Assembly (NCBI RefSeq): GCF_039872765.1
Contig: NZ_JBDPZC010000009.1
Span: forward strand, 124,001 to 188,000
Length of the DNA stretch: 64,000 bases
Direction: 5' to 3'
Source of the DNA: Roseateles_B flavus
GTDB lineage: Bacteria; Pseudomonadota; Gammaproteobacteria; Burkholderiales; Burkholderiaceae_C
Of the stretch, positions 7,682 through 16,350 are shown piece by piece; the stretch's first letter is position 1; every line of letters begins with the position of its first letter. A program made the position numbers and the translations under genes. The notes beneath the pieces were generated by a model. The model was not told where the DNA came from, did not search any database, and was given only the letters and a program-made list of their open reading frames with translations.

Positions 7682-10600
7682 GTGCCATCCCAGCTCTCTC
7701 TGCTCGCCCAGGACCTGACCGCATTGCGCGGGCTCATGCATGAGCTCAGCGATCCCGTCGTCCTGCTCGGCCGGCGGCTGGAGATCCTCGAAGCCAACCC
7801 CGCGGCCCAGGCCCTGGACCTGCAGCCGGGAGGCAGCCTGCAAGGCTTGCGTACCGCCGCCGGCACCAAGGTCTTCGACTGGCTCAAGCTGGCCACCCAG
7901 GCGCTGGCCGAAGGCCGGCGGGCGCCGGTGGCCCCGACCTGGGCCCTCAGCGAAGCCCTGCGCGCCCAGCTCCACCTCATCGGGCTGACACCCGACACGC
8001 AGGACGCGGCCTGCTGGATGCTGCATGCCCGCGTCGAGTCTTCCCCCGAAACGGCGCGCCCCGCCCGCGCAGGGCGCAGCGTGCTGGGCCGCCACCCGGC
8101 GAGCGATGTCGGCGTGACGCCCCATCTGCCGTCGCAATCGCATTCGCAATCGAATCCGCCAGCGCCCCTGGCACCTGCGGCCCCAGGCGCGGCCCAGGAC
8201 CTGCTGCAACTGCTCTGGCATTCCCCATTTCCGGCTTTTGTCGAGGACGGGCAGCACCGGCTGCAGTCGGCCAACGAGGCCCTGCTCACGCTGCTGGGCA
8301 GGCCCCTGGAGGCCCTGCAGGGCCAGGACTTCGCGCAGTGGCTGGCGCCCGAGGACCGCGCCCAGTGGCGTGAGCGCCCGCACAGCCGAGCCCTGGCGCG
8401 CAGCCTGGTGCGGGCCGACACCGCCGCGCGCCCCTTGCGCCTGCGCGAGCCCGGCGGGCCCGAACGCTGGGTGCGCCTGAGCAGCCACCGGCTCCACGAG
8501 CCGCAGTCGCCCACGCAGACCCTGGTCCTGCTGCAGGACTGCAGCGCCGAGATGCTGGCCCGCGAGCAGGCCGACCGCGTGCAGCTGGAGACGTCACAGT
8601 GGCTGGACCTCAGCCCACTGCCCATGGTGCTCTTCGACGCCCAGGGCCTGCTGCTGCGCCACAACAGCGCCTTCGCCGCCCTGTGCCTGCAGGTCCCCGC
8701 CACGCTTCACGAGGCTGAGCCCGCCCTGCAGTCCCTGCTGGGCTGGACGCCGCAGGGGCTGCATCCCCTGCTGCTGGAGGGGCAGGGCATGCTGCTGACC
8801 CAGGCCAGCCTGCTGGACCCGCAGGGCCGCACCCGCTGGTGGCAGGCCAAGGCCCGCCTCCTGCCCGAGCATGCGGGCCAGCGCCGGGTGATGGCCCTGC
8901 TGGAGGACCGCAGCCTGGAGCAGGAGCGCGACCTGGCGCACCAGCAGCTGGATGCCCTGATGGACACCGCCGGCGTCGGCCTGGCCACTTTCCAGCAGGA
9001 CGCCGGCTGGCTGCGGCCCCGCCCGGGCAAGGGTGGCGCCGCGCCTTCCGGCCCCCTGGCCGGCCTGCAGGGCGTGGGGCGGGACATCGTCGAGCCCGAA
9101 TCCCTGCCTGAGTTCGAGCGCCTGCAGCGGGCGCTCAAGACCGGCGAGAAGGCCGAGGTCCGCTACGCCGTGCGCCACCCCGAGCTGGGCCGGCGCTGGC
9201 TGCTCACGCGGGTCGAGCCCGGTCAGTTGGGATCGGGACAGCGCACCACCTCCGTCGTGACCCTGGACATGACCGCGCAGCAGCAGGCCCAGGCCCGCAG
9301 CGAGCAACTGCTGCACGAGCTCACCACCACCATGGACGGCGCCGGCCTGGGCCTGGCCTATCTGCGCGGCCAGCGCCTGGTGCGCTGCAATCCCGGCTTC
9401 GCCCGCATGCTGGGCCATGCCACGCAGCCGGAGGCCGGCACCGGCATCGCCCGGCTGCTCCAGGCCTTGCCCGAGCTGGCCCGGCAGGTGCTGGATGCCC
9501 TGCAGGCCCTGGATCCGCAGCAGCCTTTCGAGGCCGAGTTCCAGCAGGTCGGCCCGAACCAGGCCCAGGCGCGCTGGCTGTCCCTGAGCCTCAAGGCCGT
9601 GCCGGCGGGGCAGTCGATGGAGCCCGAGGCCATTGCGGTGATCAGCGACATCAGCCGCCTCAAGAGCCAGCAGGCGCAGCTGGAGACCCTGGTGCAGGAC
9701 CGCGAGCTGATGTTCAGCCTGTCCGACGTGGGCATCGCCATCCTGCGCAACGGCCGCATCGAGCGAGCCAACGAAGCCCTGGCCCAGCTGACGGGCTACC
9801 GCATCGAGGAGCTGGTGGGCCTGCCTCTGCAGGCGCTCTATGAATCGCAGCACGAGTACGAGCACATCGGCCGCCTCACCCAGATGGCCCTGCAGGACAG
9901 CGGCCTGTGGCGCGGCGAGCGCCGCGTGCGCCGGCGCGACGGCAGCCTGCTGTGGATGCAGGTCAGCAAGCGCCTGATGCGCCAGGGCCTGGCCGACGAA
10001 GCCCTGATCGCCACCTACGTCAACGTGGACGACCGCTGGCGCGCACAGCAGTCGCTGCTGCTGCAGGCCGAGCGCGAGCGGGCGGTGCTGGACTCGGTGC
10101 TGGTGGGCATCGTCACGGTGGGCCGCGGCGGCATCGAGTGGATGAACCGCTCGGCGCGGCGCATGTTCGGCGGCGACCTGGTCGAGTTCCTGGGCCAGCC
10201 CATGAGCATCGTGGCCACACCCGAGCCCGAGCATCCCTTCCGCCAGACGCACTACCTCGACGAGCTCACCGAAGGCCAGGCCGAGACCTTCGAATGCCGG
10301 CTGATGGCCCGCGACGGCCGCGAGTTCTGGGTGGTGGGCAACGCCGTGGTGACAGGTCTTGCCGAGCATGGCCGCCAGCTCACCTACGCCCTGCTGGACA
10401 TCGAACGCCGCCGCCAGGCCGAGGCACAGACCCAGCAGGCCCAGGCTTCCCTGCGCCGCATCATCGAGGCCGCGCCCCTGGCCATCAGCCTGCTGGATGC
10501 CCGCAGCCTGCGCCTGGAGAAGATCAACCAGGTGGCGGCCCGACTGGCCGGCCGCCCCGAGCAGGCCCTGCTGGGCGCGACGCCGGAAGAGCTCTTCGGC

Positions 10601-11461
10601 GCCGAGCAGGGCAGCGCCATCCGCCTGGACATGGAAGCCGCGCTGCAGACCGACGCCGTCACTCAGCGCGAGTACCCCTTGCGCATGGGCGGCGAGACCC
10701 GCATCTGGGACACCCGCTACCTGCATCTCAGTGACGTCAGCCGCCCCGACGGCGCCAGCGAGCCCGAGCAGCTGCTGATGGTGGCCAGCGACGTCACCGA
10801 GCAGCGCGCAGCCGAGGCTGCGCGCCTGGAGGCCGCCATCGCCCAGCGCGAGCTGCTGGTGAAGGAAGTGCATCACCGCATCAAGAACAACCTCCAGGGC
10901 GTGGCGGGCCTGCTGCAGCAGATCGCCGCACGCCGCCCGGAGATCAAGGGCGTGATCTCCGAGGCCGTGGGCCAGGTCCAGGCCATCGCCCAGGTCTACG
11001 GCCTGCAGGTGGGCGGCGCCGGTCCGCTGCGCGTGCCCAAGGTGGTGGAGGCCATCACCGGTTCCGTGCAGCGCATGTTCGGCCGGCCCATCCATTGCCA
11101 TATCGAGGGCGGCATGGCGGCCGAGGCGGCGCGCTGGGCCCTGCCGGAGGCCGAGTCCATCCCGATTGCGCTGACGCTCAACGAGCTGCTCACCAACGCG
11201 ATCAAGCACAGCGTGGACGCGCCCATCCACTGCCACCTGCGCTGCGAGGCCGACCGGGTCTCCATCCAGATCGTCAACCCGGGCCAGCTGCCACCGGGCT
11301 TCAGCCTGGCCGGCGTGCCCGGCAGCGTCTCGGGCCTGGGACTGGTGCGTGCGCTGCTGCCCCGACGCAGCGCCAAGCTGAGCCTGGAGCAGCAGGGCCT
11401 GCTGGTGTGCTGCACCATGGAGTTGCAGCCGCCCAGCATCACCTGGCTGGCCGCCGGCTGA
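7682..11461 (+). CDS. Soluble multi-PAS sensor histidine kinase (HisKA_2 type)
   Basis: Very large kinase, about 1259 residues. I see about eight successive PAS-like units, for example NRRLEILEANPAA-type at the start, SPFPAFVEDGQHRLQSANEA, MDGAGLGLAYLRGQRLVRCN, LSDVGIAILRNGRIERANEA, LVGIVTVGRGGIEWMNRSAR and AAPLAISLLDARSLRLEKIN. The kinase core has EVHHRIKNNLQGVAG (His1064/His1065), the HisKA_2 signature, then a HATPase part with LTLNELLTNAIKH and GLGLVRALL. No transmembrane segment is visible. The start is unsure: GTG 7682 is chosen, TTG 7649 and ATG 7736 are alternatives. The ANTAR response regulator next door is the obvious partner; HisKA_2 kinases and ANTAR regulators are known to pair (as in EutW/EutV). 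Confidence 0.85.
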   Translation: MPSQLSLLAQDLTALRGLMHELSDPVVLLGRRLEILEANPAAQALDLQPGGSLQGLRTAAGTKVFDWLKLATQALAEGRRAPVAPTWALSEALRAQLHLIGLTPDTQDAACWMLHARVESSPETARPARAGRSVLGRHPASDVGVTPHLPSQSHSQSNPPAPLAPAAPGAAQDLLQLLWHSPFPAFVEDGQHRLQSANEALLTLLGRPLEALQGQDFAQWLAPEDRAQWRERPHSRALARSLVRADTAARPLRLREPGGPERWVRLSSHRLHEPQSPTQTLVLLQDCSAEMLAREQADRVQLETSQWLDLSPLPMVLFDAQGLLLRHNSAFAALCLQVPATLHEAEPALQSLLGWTPQGLHPLLLEGQGMLLTQASLLDPQGRTRWWQAKARLLPEHAGQRRVMALLEDRSLEQERDLAHQQLDALMDTAGVGLATFQQDAGWLRPRPGKGGAAPSGPLAGLQGVGRDIVEPESLPEFERLQRALKTGEKAEVRYAVRHPELGRRWLLTRVEPGQLGSGQRTTSVVTLDMTAQQQAQARSEQLLHELTTTMDGAGLGLAYLRGQRLVRCNPGFARMLGHATQPEAGTGIARLLQALPELARQVLDALQALDPQQPFEAEFQQVGPNQAQARWLSLSLKAVPAGQSMEPEAIAVISDISRLKSQQAQLETLVQDRELMFSLSDVGIAILRNGRIERANEALAQLTGYRIEELVGLPLQALYESQHEYEHIGRLTQMALQDSGLWRGERRVRRRDGSLLWMQVSKRLMRQGLADEALIATYVNVDDRWRAQQSLLLQAERERAVLDSVLVGIVTVGRGGIEWMNRSARRMFGGDLVEFLGQPMSIVATPEPEHPFRQTHYLDELTEGQAETFECRLMARDGREFWVVGNAVVTGLAEHGRQLTYALLDIERRRQAEAQTQQAQASLRRIIEAAPLAISLLDARSLRLEKINQVAARLAGRPEQALLGATPEELFGAEQGSAIRLDMEAALQTDAVTQREYPLRMGGETRIWDTRYLHLSDVSRPDGASEPEQLLMVASDVTEQRAAEAARLEAAIAQRELLVKEVHHRIKNNLQGVAGLLQQIAARRPEIKGVISEAVGQVQAIAQVYGLQVGGAGPLRVPKVVEAITGSVQRMFGRPIHCHIEGGMAAEAARWALPEAESIPIALTLNELLTNAIKHSVDAPIHCHLRCEADRVSIQIVNPGQLPPGFSLAGVPGSVSGLGLVRALLPRRSAKLSLEQQGLLVCCTMELQPPSITWLAAG

Positions 11462-11685
11462 ACCAGGCCCCGGGCTTGCCCATGACCGACACGGTCGCCC
11501 TGCGCCCCACTCTGTGCCTGACTAGGGCAAGCGTGAAGGCAGGCAAGGCGGCAATTCGGCGACAATGACTGCTTTTGGCCGCCCGGAAAGACCAGGAGCG
11601 GCACAGATCACGCAGCTCCACCCCGGGGCCGAAAGCGTGGCCAGGCCGGGCGAATCCGGCCACCTTGGGTGGGAGAACGCAGGCA

Positions 11686-12297
11686 GTGACGAGCAAAGGC
11701 AAGATTCTGGTGGTCGACGACGACAGGCTGGTCCTGGCGACGCTCACCCACGGCCTGGTCCAGGCTGGCTACGAGGTCATCGACGCCGACAACGGCGACG
11801 ATGCCATCCTGCTGGCGCGCGAGCACCGCCCTGAACTCGCCCTGCTGGACATCCGCATGGAGGGCATGAGCGGCTTCGACGTCGCCGCCTATCTGCGCGA
11901 GGCCCTGCAGACGCCCTTCATGTTCCTCTCGGCCTTCGCCGACGAAGACACTGTGGCCAAGGTCAAGGAACTGGGCGCCGTGGCCTATCTGGTCAAGCCC
12001 CTGGACATCCACCAGATCGTGCCGGCGGTGGAAGCGGCCTTTGCCAACCTGCGGGGAAGGATCGGCGGCAGCACCCCGACCGAGCCGCCGCGCGCCCAGG
12101 GCGGCGACGAGGTGCTCGGCCAGACCGAGGCCATGGCCGTGGGCGTGCTGATGCACCGCTATTCCCTCTCCCGCCGTGATGCCCTGACGCGCCTGCGTCG
12201 CATGGCGGCTGCGGAAGGCCGTTCCCTCCCGGATCAGGCCGCGCGCCTGCTCGAAGCCGTGGAACTGCTGGCCCTGCCCGCGACGGATCAGGCCTGA
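11686..12297 (+). CDS. Response regulator with RNA-binding ANTAR output domain
   Basis: Receiver domain at residues 1-120 (ILVVDDDRLVLATL; phosphoacceptor Asp55 in LALLDIRMEG; Lys in YLVKPLD), then a linker, then an ANTAR domain at about 145-195 (AMAVGVLMHRYSLSRRDALT then RLRRMAAAEGRSLPDQAA). ANTAR proteins bind paired RNA hairpins and prevent transcription termination. I chose the GTG at 11686 because GGGAGAACG precedes it and the receiver starts right there; an in-frame ATG at 11575 would add 37 low-complexity residues. The multi-PAS kinase upstream is its likely phosphodonor. No target RNA was recognised in the window. Confidence 0.87.
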   Translation: MTSKGKILVVDDDRLVLATLTHGLVQAGYEVIDADNGDDAILLAREHRPELALLDIRMEGMSGFDVAAYLREALQTPFMFLSAFADEDTVAKVKELGAVAYLVKPLDIHQIVPAVEAAFANLRGRIGGSTPTEPPRAQGGDEVLGQTEAMAVGVLMHRYSLSRRDALTRLRRMAAAEGRSLPDQAARLLEAVELLALPATDQA

Positions 12298-12322
12298 GGC
12301 GGCAGTGCGCCGCCCGCGGCGT

Positions 12323-13657
12323 TCAGCCCGGCAGCGTGAAGTTGAAGCGAGCGCCCTGCCCCACGGCCGACTCGGCCCAGATCTCGCCCCCATGGCGCCT
12401 GACGATGCGCCGCACCGACGCCAGACCCACGCCCGTGCCGGGGAAATCGCTGGCGCTGTGCAGGCGCTGGAAGGCCGCGAAGAGCCGGTCGGCAAAGCGC
12501 ATGTCAAAGCCCGCGCCGTCGTCGCTCACCACGAAGACCCGGCCCTGCGGCGTGTCCTTGGCTTCGAAGGTGATGTGGGCCAGCTCGCACTTGCTGCTGT
12601 ACTTCCAGGCATTGCCCAGCAGGTTCTCCAGCACCACGCGCAGCAGGGTGGGATCGCCCTGGGCCACCAGGCCGGGCTGGATGCGGACCTCCACCTGGCG
12701 CTGCGGCGCGTCGCGGCGCAGCTCCTCGACCACGAGGCCGGCGAGCACGCTGAGGTCCACCGGCCGGCACTCCAGCGCCTGGACCGAGAGCCGGCTCAGG
12801 GCCAGCAGGGCATCGATCATCTGATTCATGCGCTGGGCCGCGCCGGAGATGCGGTCCAGGTGGTCATTGCCCACGCGGTCCAGCAGGCGGCCATAGTCCT
12901 CCCGCAGGATGCGGGCAAAGCCCTCGACCACACGCAGCGGCGCGCGCAGGTCATGCGAGACGGTGTAGGCGAAGGCGGCCTGCTCGGCGCGCAGGCCTTC
13001 GCTGTCGGCCTGCTGCAGCGTGGTGACGGCGCCCTGGGCGGGCGCTGCGGCCTCCGGCGCTGCGATGAAACGTGCGCTGCCCAGGAAGCCACAGAAACGC
13101 CCGCTGCCGTCCAGCAGGGGCACGGCCTGCAGGGACCAGCTGCCGGCCTGCGGCTTCGCGCAGGCGGAGGCCCCGGGCAGGCTCAGCTGTTGAATGGGGC
13201 GCTGGGCCGTCAGGGCTTCGTGGAGCTGCAGCGCCAGGGGCGCCTCCAGCTGCAGGCGCTCGGCCAGGGACTGCGTAGCGGCCAGGCCCACCCAGCTGGA
13301 GCCGGGCTGGCCCCAAGGAGCCTGCCAGCGCACCAGGTGATGCTGGGCATCGGTCTGCCATTGCCAGTCGGACTGCACCTGAGCCTGTGCGTGCAGTTGC
13401 TGGCGCAGCTCGCGCAGGGACTCGCCCAGCTGCTGGCGCGTGAGGCGCACGCCCAGGTGCCAGCCCAGCGCCAGCGCCACGCACAGCAGCAGCATGGCCG
13501 CCACGGCCAGCAGCCCGCTCCACAGCGCGCCTTGCGATTCCATGCTGCCCAGCATCCACAGGCCCAGCGCCGCCAGCGCGAGCCCCAGTCCGACGAGGGC
13601 GCCCCCCCACCAGGGTCGGCGTCGACCACGCTGCGGGACTTGGCTGAGACTGCTCAT
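12323..13657 (-). CDS. Membrane-bound sensor histidine kinase
   Basis: Kinase of 444 residues (or 447 from an ATG at 13666). Two hydrophobic segments near the N-terminus (WWGGALVGLGLALAALGLWM and GLLAVAAMLLLCVALALGW) flank only a few residues, so there is almost no periplasmic part. A PAS-like region follows, then HisKA with AFAYTVSHDLRAPLRVVEGF (phosphoacceptor about residue 235), and a HATPase with LENLLGNAWKYSSK, DDGAGFDMRF and GTGVGLASVRRIVRRHGG. No response regulator lies beside it on the same strand; it converges with the ANTAR regulator and diverges from the hybrid kinase. This is the bacteriophytochrome/Cph1-like kinase-core type; its signal is not evident. Confidence 0.85.
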   Translation of the reverse strand: MSSLSQVPQRGRRRPWWGGALVGLGLALAALGLWMLGSMESQGALWSGLLAVAAMLLLCVALALGWHLGVRLTRQQLGESLRELRQQLHAQAQVQSDWQWQTDAQHHLVRWQAPWGQPGSSWVGLAATQSLAERLQLEAPLALQLHEALTAQRPIQQLSLPGASACAKPQAGSWSLQAVPLLDGSGRFCGFLGSARFIAAPEAAAPAQGAVTTLQQADSEGLRAEQAAFAYTVSHDLRAPLRVVEGFARILREDYGRLLDRVGNDHLDRISGAAQRMNQMIDALLALSRLSVQALECRPVDLSVLAGLVVEELRRDAPQRQVEVRIQPGLVAQGDPTLLRVVLENLLGNAWKYSSKCELAHITFEAKDTPQGRVFVVSDDGAGFDMRFADRLFAAFQRLHSASDFPGTGVGLASVRRIVRRHGGEIWAESAVGQGARFNFTLPG

Positions 13658-13908
13658 GCAACTCATTGTAAAGATCCCTCTACCCAGTTCAGCGGCGTTT
13701 CACCGAGAATGCGGCGATGAGGGTCCAGGGCCCGCCTTGGAGGCGCCGCCCACCGCAGAGAGACGATCCATGCAGGAACGAGACACAGGCCGGGCCCCGG
13801 GGGGCGCGGCAGCACATGCACCGACAGGCACCGCCCGCCACCGGGACGAGGGTCAGGTCTTGAGGGCCGAGGCCCGCGCCGGCCGCCCCACTGGCCCGCA
13901 GGGCGCCC

Positions 13909-16350
13909 ATGACGCCTGATTCCTCCCTGGCCGGCGAGGCGGCTCGGCAGCTCCTGCAGGCCCTGAATCCGGCCGATTCCCTGGCCCTGCTGGACCTGCT
14001 CCCCCTGGGCCTGCTGCTGATGGACAGCCAGGACGGCCGCCTGATGCACCTCAACCGCGAGGCCGAGCGCCTGCTCTCGCTGCGCGGCGCTGCCGTGCTG
14101 GGCCAGCCCCTGGGCCAGGGCGTGGACCCGGCGCTGGCCGAGCTCTGCGCCCCCGCACGGTGGCAGACGCTGCGAGAAGGCCGCCGCGGCGCTCGCGAGG
14201 ACCTGCGCGTGCAGACCCCCTTCGGCCCGCGCTGGCTGCAGGTGCAGCGGCTGCTGCTGCCGCTGGCCGGACAGCGTCGCACCCTCGCGGTGCTGGTACT
14301 GCAGGACGCCAACGCCCGCCGCCAGCTGGAGCGCGCGCTGCAGGAAAGCGACACCCGTTTCCGGGAAGTGACCGATGCCGTCAGCGAGTGCCTCTTCGTC
14401 ACCAATGCCGAGTGGGACCGCCTGCATTTCAGCTCGCCCCTGTTGCTGGACACCCTGGGGCTGAGCCCCATGGACCTGCGCCACGGCCCCCGCCTGTTCG
14501 AGGAGCGCATCCACCCCGAGGACCGCGTGCTCTACCAGCGCCGTCTGCTGGCCCAGGCCGCCGGCGAGTCCTCGGACATGGTGCTGCGCATCCAGCACCC
14601 CGGCCGCGGCCTGCGCTGGGTGCGTCTGCGCACGCGGGTCCAGGTGCACGCGGGCGGGGCGCCCCTGGTCTACGGCATCCTGGCCGACGTGACCGAGGAG
14701 CAGCAGCGCCACCGCGAGCTGCAGGCCGCACGGGACAAGGCCGAGTCCGCCAGCCAGGCCAAGAGCCTGCTGATGGCGAACATGAGCCATGAATTCCGCA
14801 CGCCGATGAACGGCATCCTGGGCATGACCCAGCTCCTGCTCAACACCCCGCTGGACCAGCGGCAGCAGCACTACGCGCGCCAGGTCCAGGCCAGCGCCGA
14901 GGACCTGCAGCACCTGCTGGACGACATGCTGGACCTCGCCCACCTGGAAGGCGAGGCCGCCGAGCTCCGCGGGGGCGACTGCCCGCTGCGGCCGCTGCTG
15001 GAGACGCTGGCCGCCCAGTACCGTCCGCAGGCCGAGTCGCGCGGCCTGCGTCTGACGCTGGAGCTGCCGGAGGACCTGCCGGCCTCGGTGCCGGTGTCCG
15101 CCGGCGCGCTGCGCCGACTGCTGGGCAAGCTGCTGGACAACGCCCTCAAGTTCACCGAACAGGGCGAGGTCCGCCTGAGGGCCCTGCGCCAGCCCACTGG
15201 CAGCTCACCGGACGGCCTGATGCTGCAGGTGGTGGACACCGGCATCGGCATCCCGGCGGAAAAGCTGCAGCGCCTGTTCATGCCCTTCACCCAGGGCAAT
15301 GCCAGCCTCGCGCGCCGCTACGGTGGCGCCGGCCTGGGCCTGGCGGTGGCCCAGCAGCTGGCCCAGCAGATGGGCGCGCGTCTGGAAGCCGCCGCGCGAC
15401 CCGAGGGCGGCAGCATCTTCAGCCTGGCGCTGCCCCTGGCGGCAGCCGGCGGCTCGGCGGCTCAGGCGCCGGCCGCGGCCGGGCCCGCGACGCCACCGGC
15501 GTGGCGCATCCTCGTCGTCGAGGACAACCCGGTGAACCAGGAAGTCATCCAGCAGATGCTCTTGCAGCTGGGCTGCACGGTGCAGCTCACGAACGGCGGC
15601 GAAGAAGGACTGCTCGCCCTGGGCGAATCGGCCTTCGACCTGGTCATGATGGACATCCACATGCCCGGCATGGATGGCATCCAGGCCCTGCAGATCTTCC
15701 GTCGAGGCGGCGACGGCCGCTTCCGTTTCGTCAATCCGGGACGCCTGCCAGTGATCGCCGTGACCGCAAACGCCCTGTCAGGCGACCGCGGCAAGCTGCT
15801 GGCCTATGGTTTCGACGACTACCTGCCCAAGCCCATCCGCAGCGGTGAACTGCAGGCCGTGCTGCAGCGCCAGCTGGGCCAGGCCGCCCCGTCCGGCCCC
15901 GAGACCGCCCCCGCGCCTGCCGAATCGGCCCACCTTCCTCCTGGAGAGACCATGCCGTCTGCCACCCCGCCCACCTCGCCCGAGCGCAGCGCCGGCTGCC
16001 TGGATGAGGCCTCGCTGCAACGCCTGCGCGACCTGGACCCCAGCGGCAGCAACCAGCTGCTGCCCCGGGTGATCAACGCCTTCGTCAAGTCCCTGGACAA
16101 GCTCCTGCCCGACCTCCAGCGCGCCCGGGAGGCCGGCATGGACCTGGCGGCCATCCGGCATGTGGCCCATACACTGAAGTCCTCCTCGGCGAGCCTGGGA
16201 GCCCTCCAGCTGTCGCGGCACTGTGCCGATATCGAGACCATGGCCCGCAACGGACAGACCGAAGGCTTGGACAAGCTCATCGATGCCATGCATGATGAGG
16301 CGGGGCTGGTACGCCATGCCCTTGAAGCCTTGTTGACGGGGCCCCAATGA
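13909..16350 (+). CDS. Hybrid sensor kinase PAS-PAS-HisKA-HATPase-REC-HPt
   Basis: Soluble 813-residue hybrid kinase carrying a complete phosphorelay. A PAS domain (LLPLGLLLMDSQDGRLMHLN) and a PAS/PAC domain (SDTRFREVTDAVSECLFVTN) come first. HisKA has LLMANMSHEFRTPMNGILGM with His294, then HATPase motifs DNALKFTEQG, DTGIGIP and GGAGLGLAVAQQLAQQMGA. The receiver has Asp582 (LVMMDIHMPGMDG) and KPIR; the final HPt domain has HVAHTLKSSSASLG with His754. With no membrane segment it would sense inside the cell. Its stop overlaps the start of the next gene (ATGA), so phosphate may pass from its HPt to that gene's receiver. Confidence 0.88.
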   Translation: MTPDSSLAGEAARQLLQALNPADSLALLDLLPLGLLLMDSQDGRLMHLNREAERLLSLRGAAVLGQPLGQGVDPALAELCAPARWQTLREGRRGAREDLRVQTPFGPRWLQVQRLLLPLAGQRRTLAVLVLQDANARRQLERALQESDTRFREVTDAVSECLFVTNAEWDRLHFSSPLLLDTLGLSPMDLRHGPRLFEERIHPEDRVLYQRRLLAQAAGESSDMVLRIQHPGRGLRWVRLRTRVQVHAGGAPLVYGILADVTEEQQRHRELQAARDKAESASQAKSLLMANMSHEFRTPMNGILGMTQLLLNTPLDQRQQHYARQVQASAEDLQHLLDDMLDLAHLEGEAAELRGGDCPLRPLLETLAAQYRPQAESRGLRLTLELPEDLPASVPVSAGALRRLLGKLLDNALKFTEQGEVRLRALRQPTGSSPDGLMLQVVDTGIGIPAEKLQRLFMPFTQGNASLARRYGGAGLGLAVAQQLAQQMGARLEAAARPEGGSIFSLALPLAAAGGSAAQAPAAAGPATPPAWRILVVEDNPVNQEVIQQMLLQLGCTVQLTNGGEEGLLALGESAFDLVMMDIHMPGMDGIQALQIFRRGGDGRFRFVNPGRLPVIAVTANALSGDRGKLLAYGFDDYLPKPIRSGELQAVLQRQLGQAAPSGPETAPAPAESAHLPPGETMPSATPPTSPERSAGCLDEASLQRLRDLDPSGSNQLLPRVINAFVKSLDKLLPDLQRAREAGMDLAAIRHVAHTLKSSSASLGALQLSRHCADIETMARNGQTEGLDKLIDAMHDEAGLVRHALEALLTGPQ

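Noticed and set aside
7649..7682. TTG at 7649 as the start of the multi-PAS kinase
   Set aside because: No ribosome site and no PAS-like sequence in the first 11 residues; GTG 7682 or ATG 7736 seem more likely, though it stays open.
8594..11236. An 880-codon open frame on the - strand opposite the multi-PAS kinase
   Set aside because: High G+C and codon bias of the + strand gene create long antisense frames; the translation is low-complexity (Gly, His, Gln, Leu-rich) with no domains. The same holds for other long antisense frames such as 4915-6453 and 42626-44401.
11644..11661. Hairpin GGCCGG/CCGGCC before the ANTAR regulator as an ANTAR target
   Set aside because: Its six-base loop is GCGAAT, without the A1 and G4 expected of ANTAR-bound loops, and there is no paired second hairpin.
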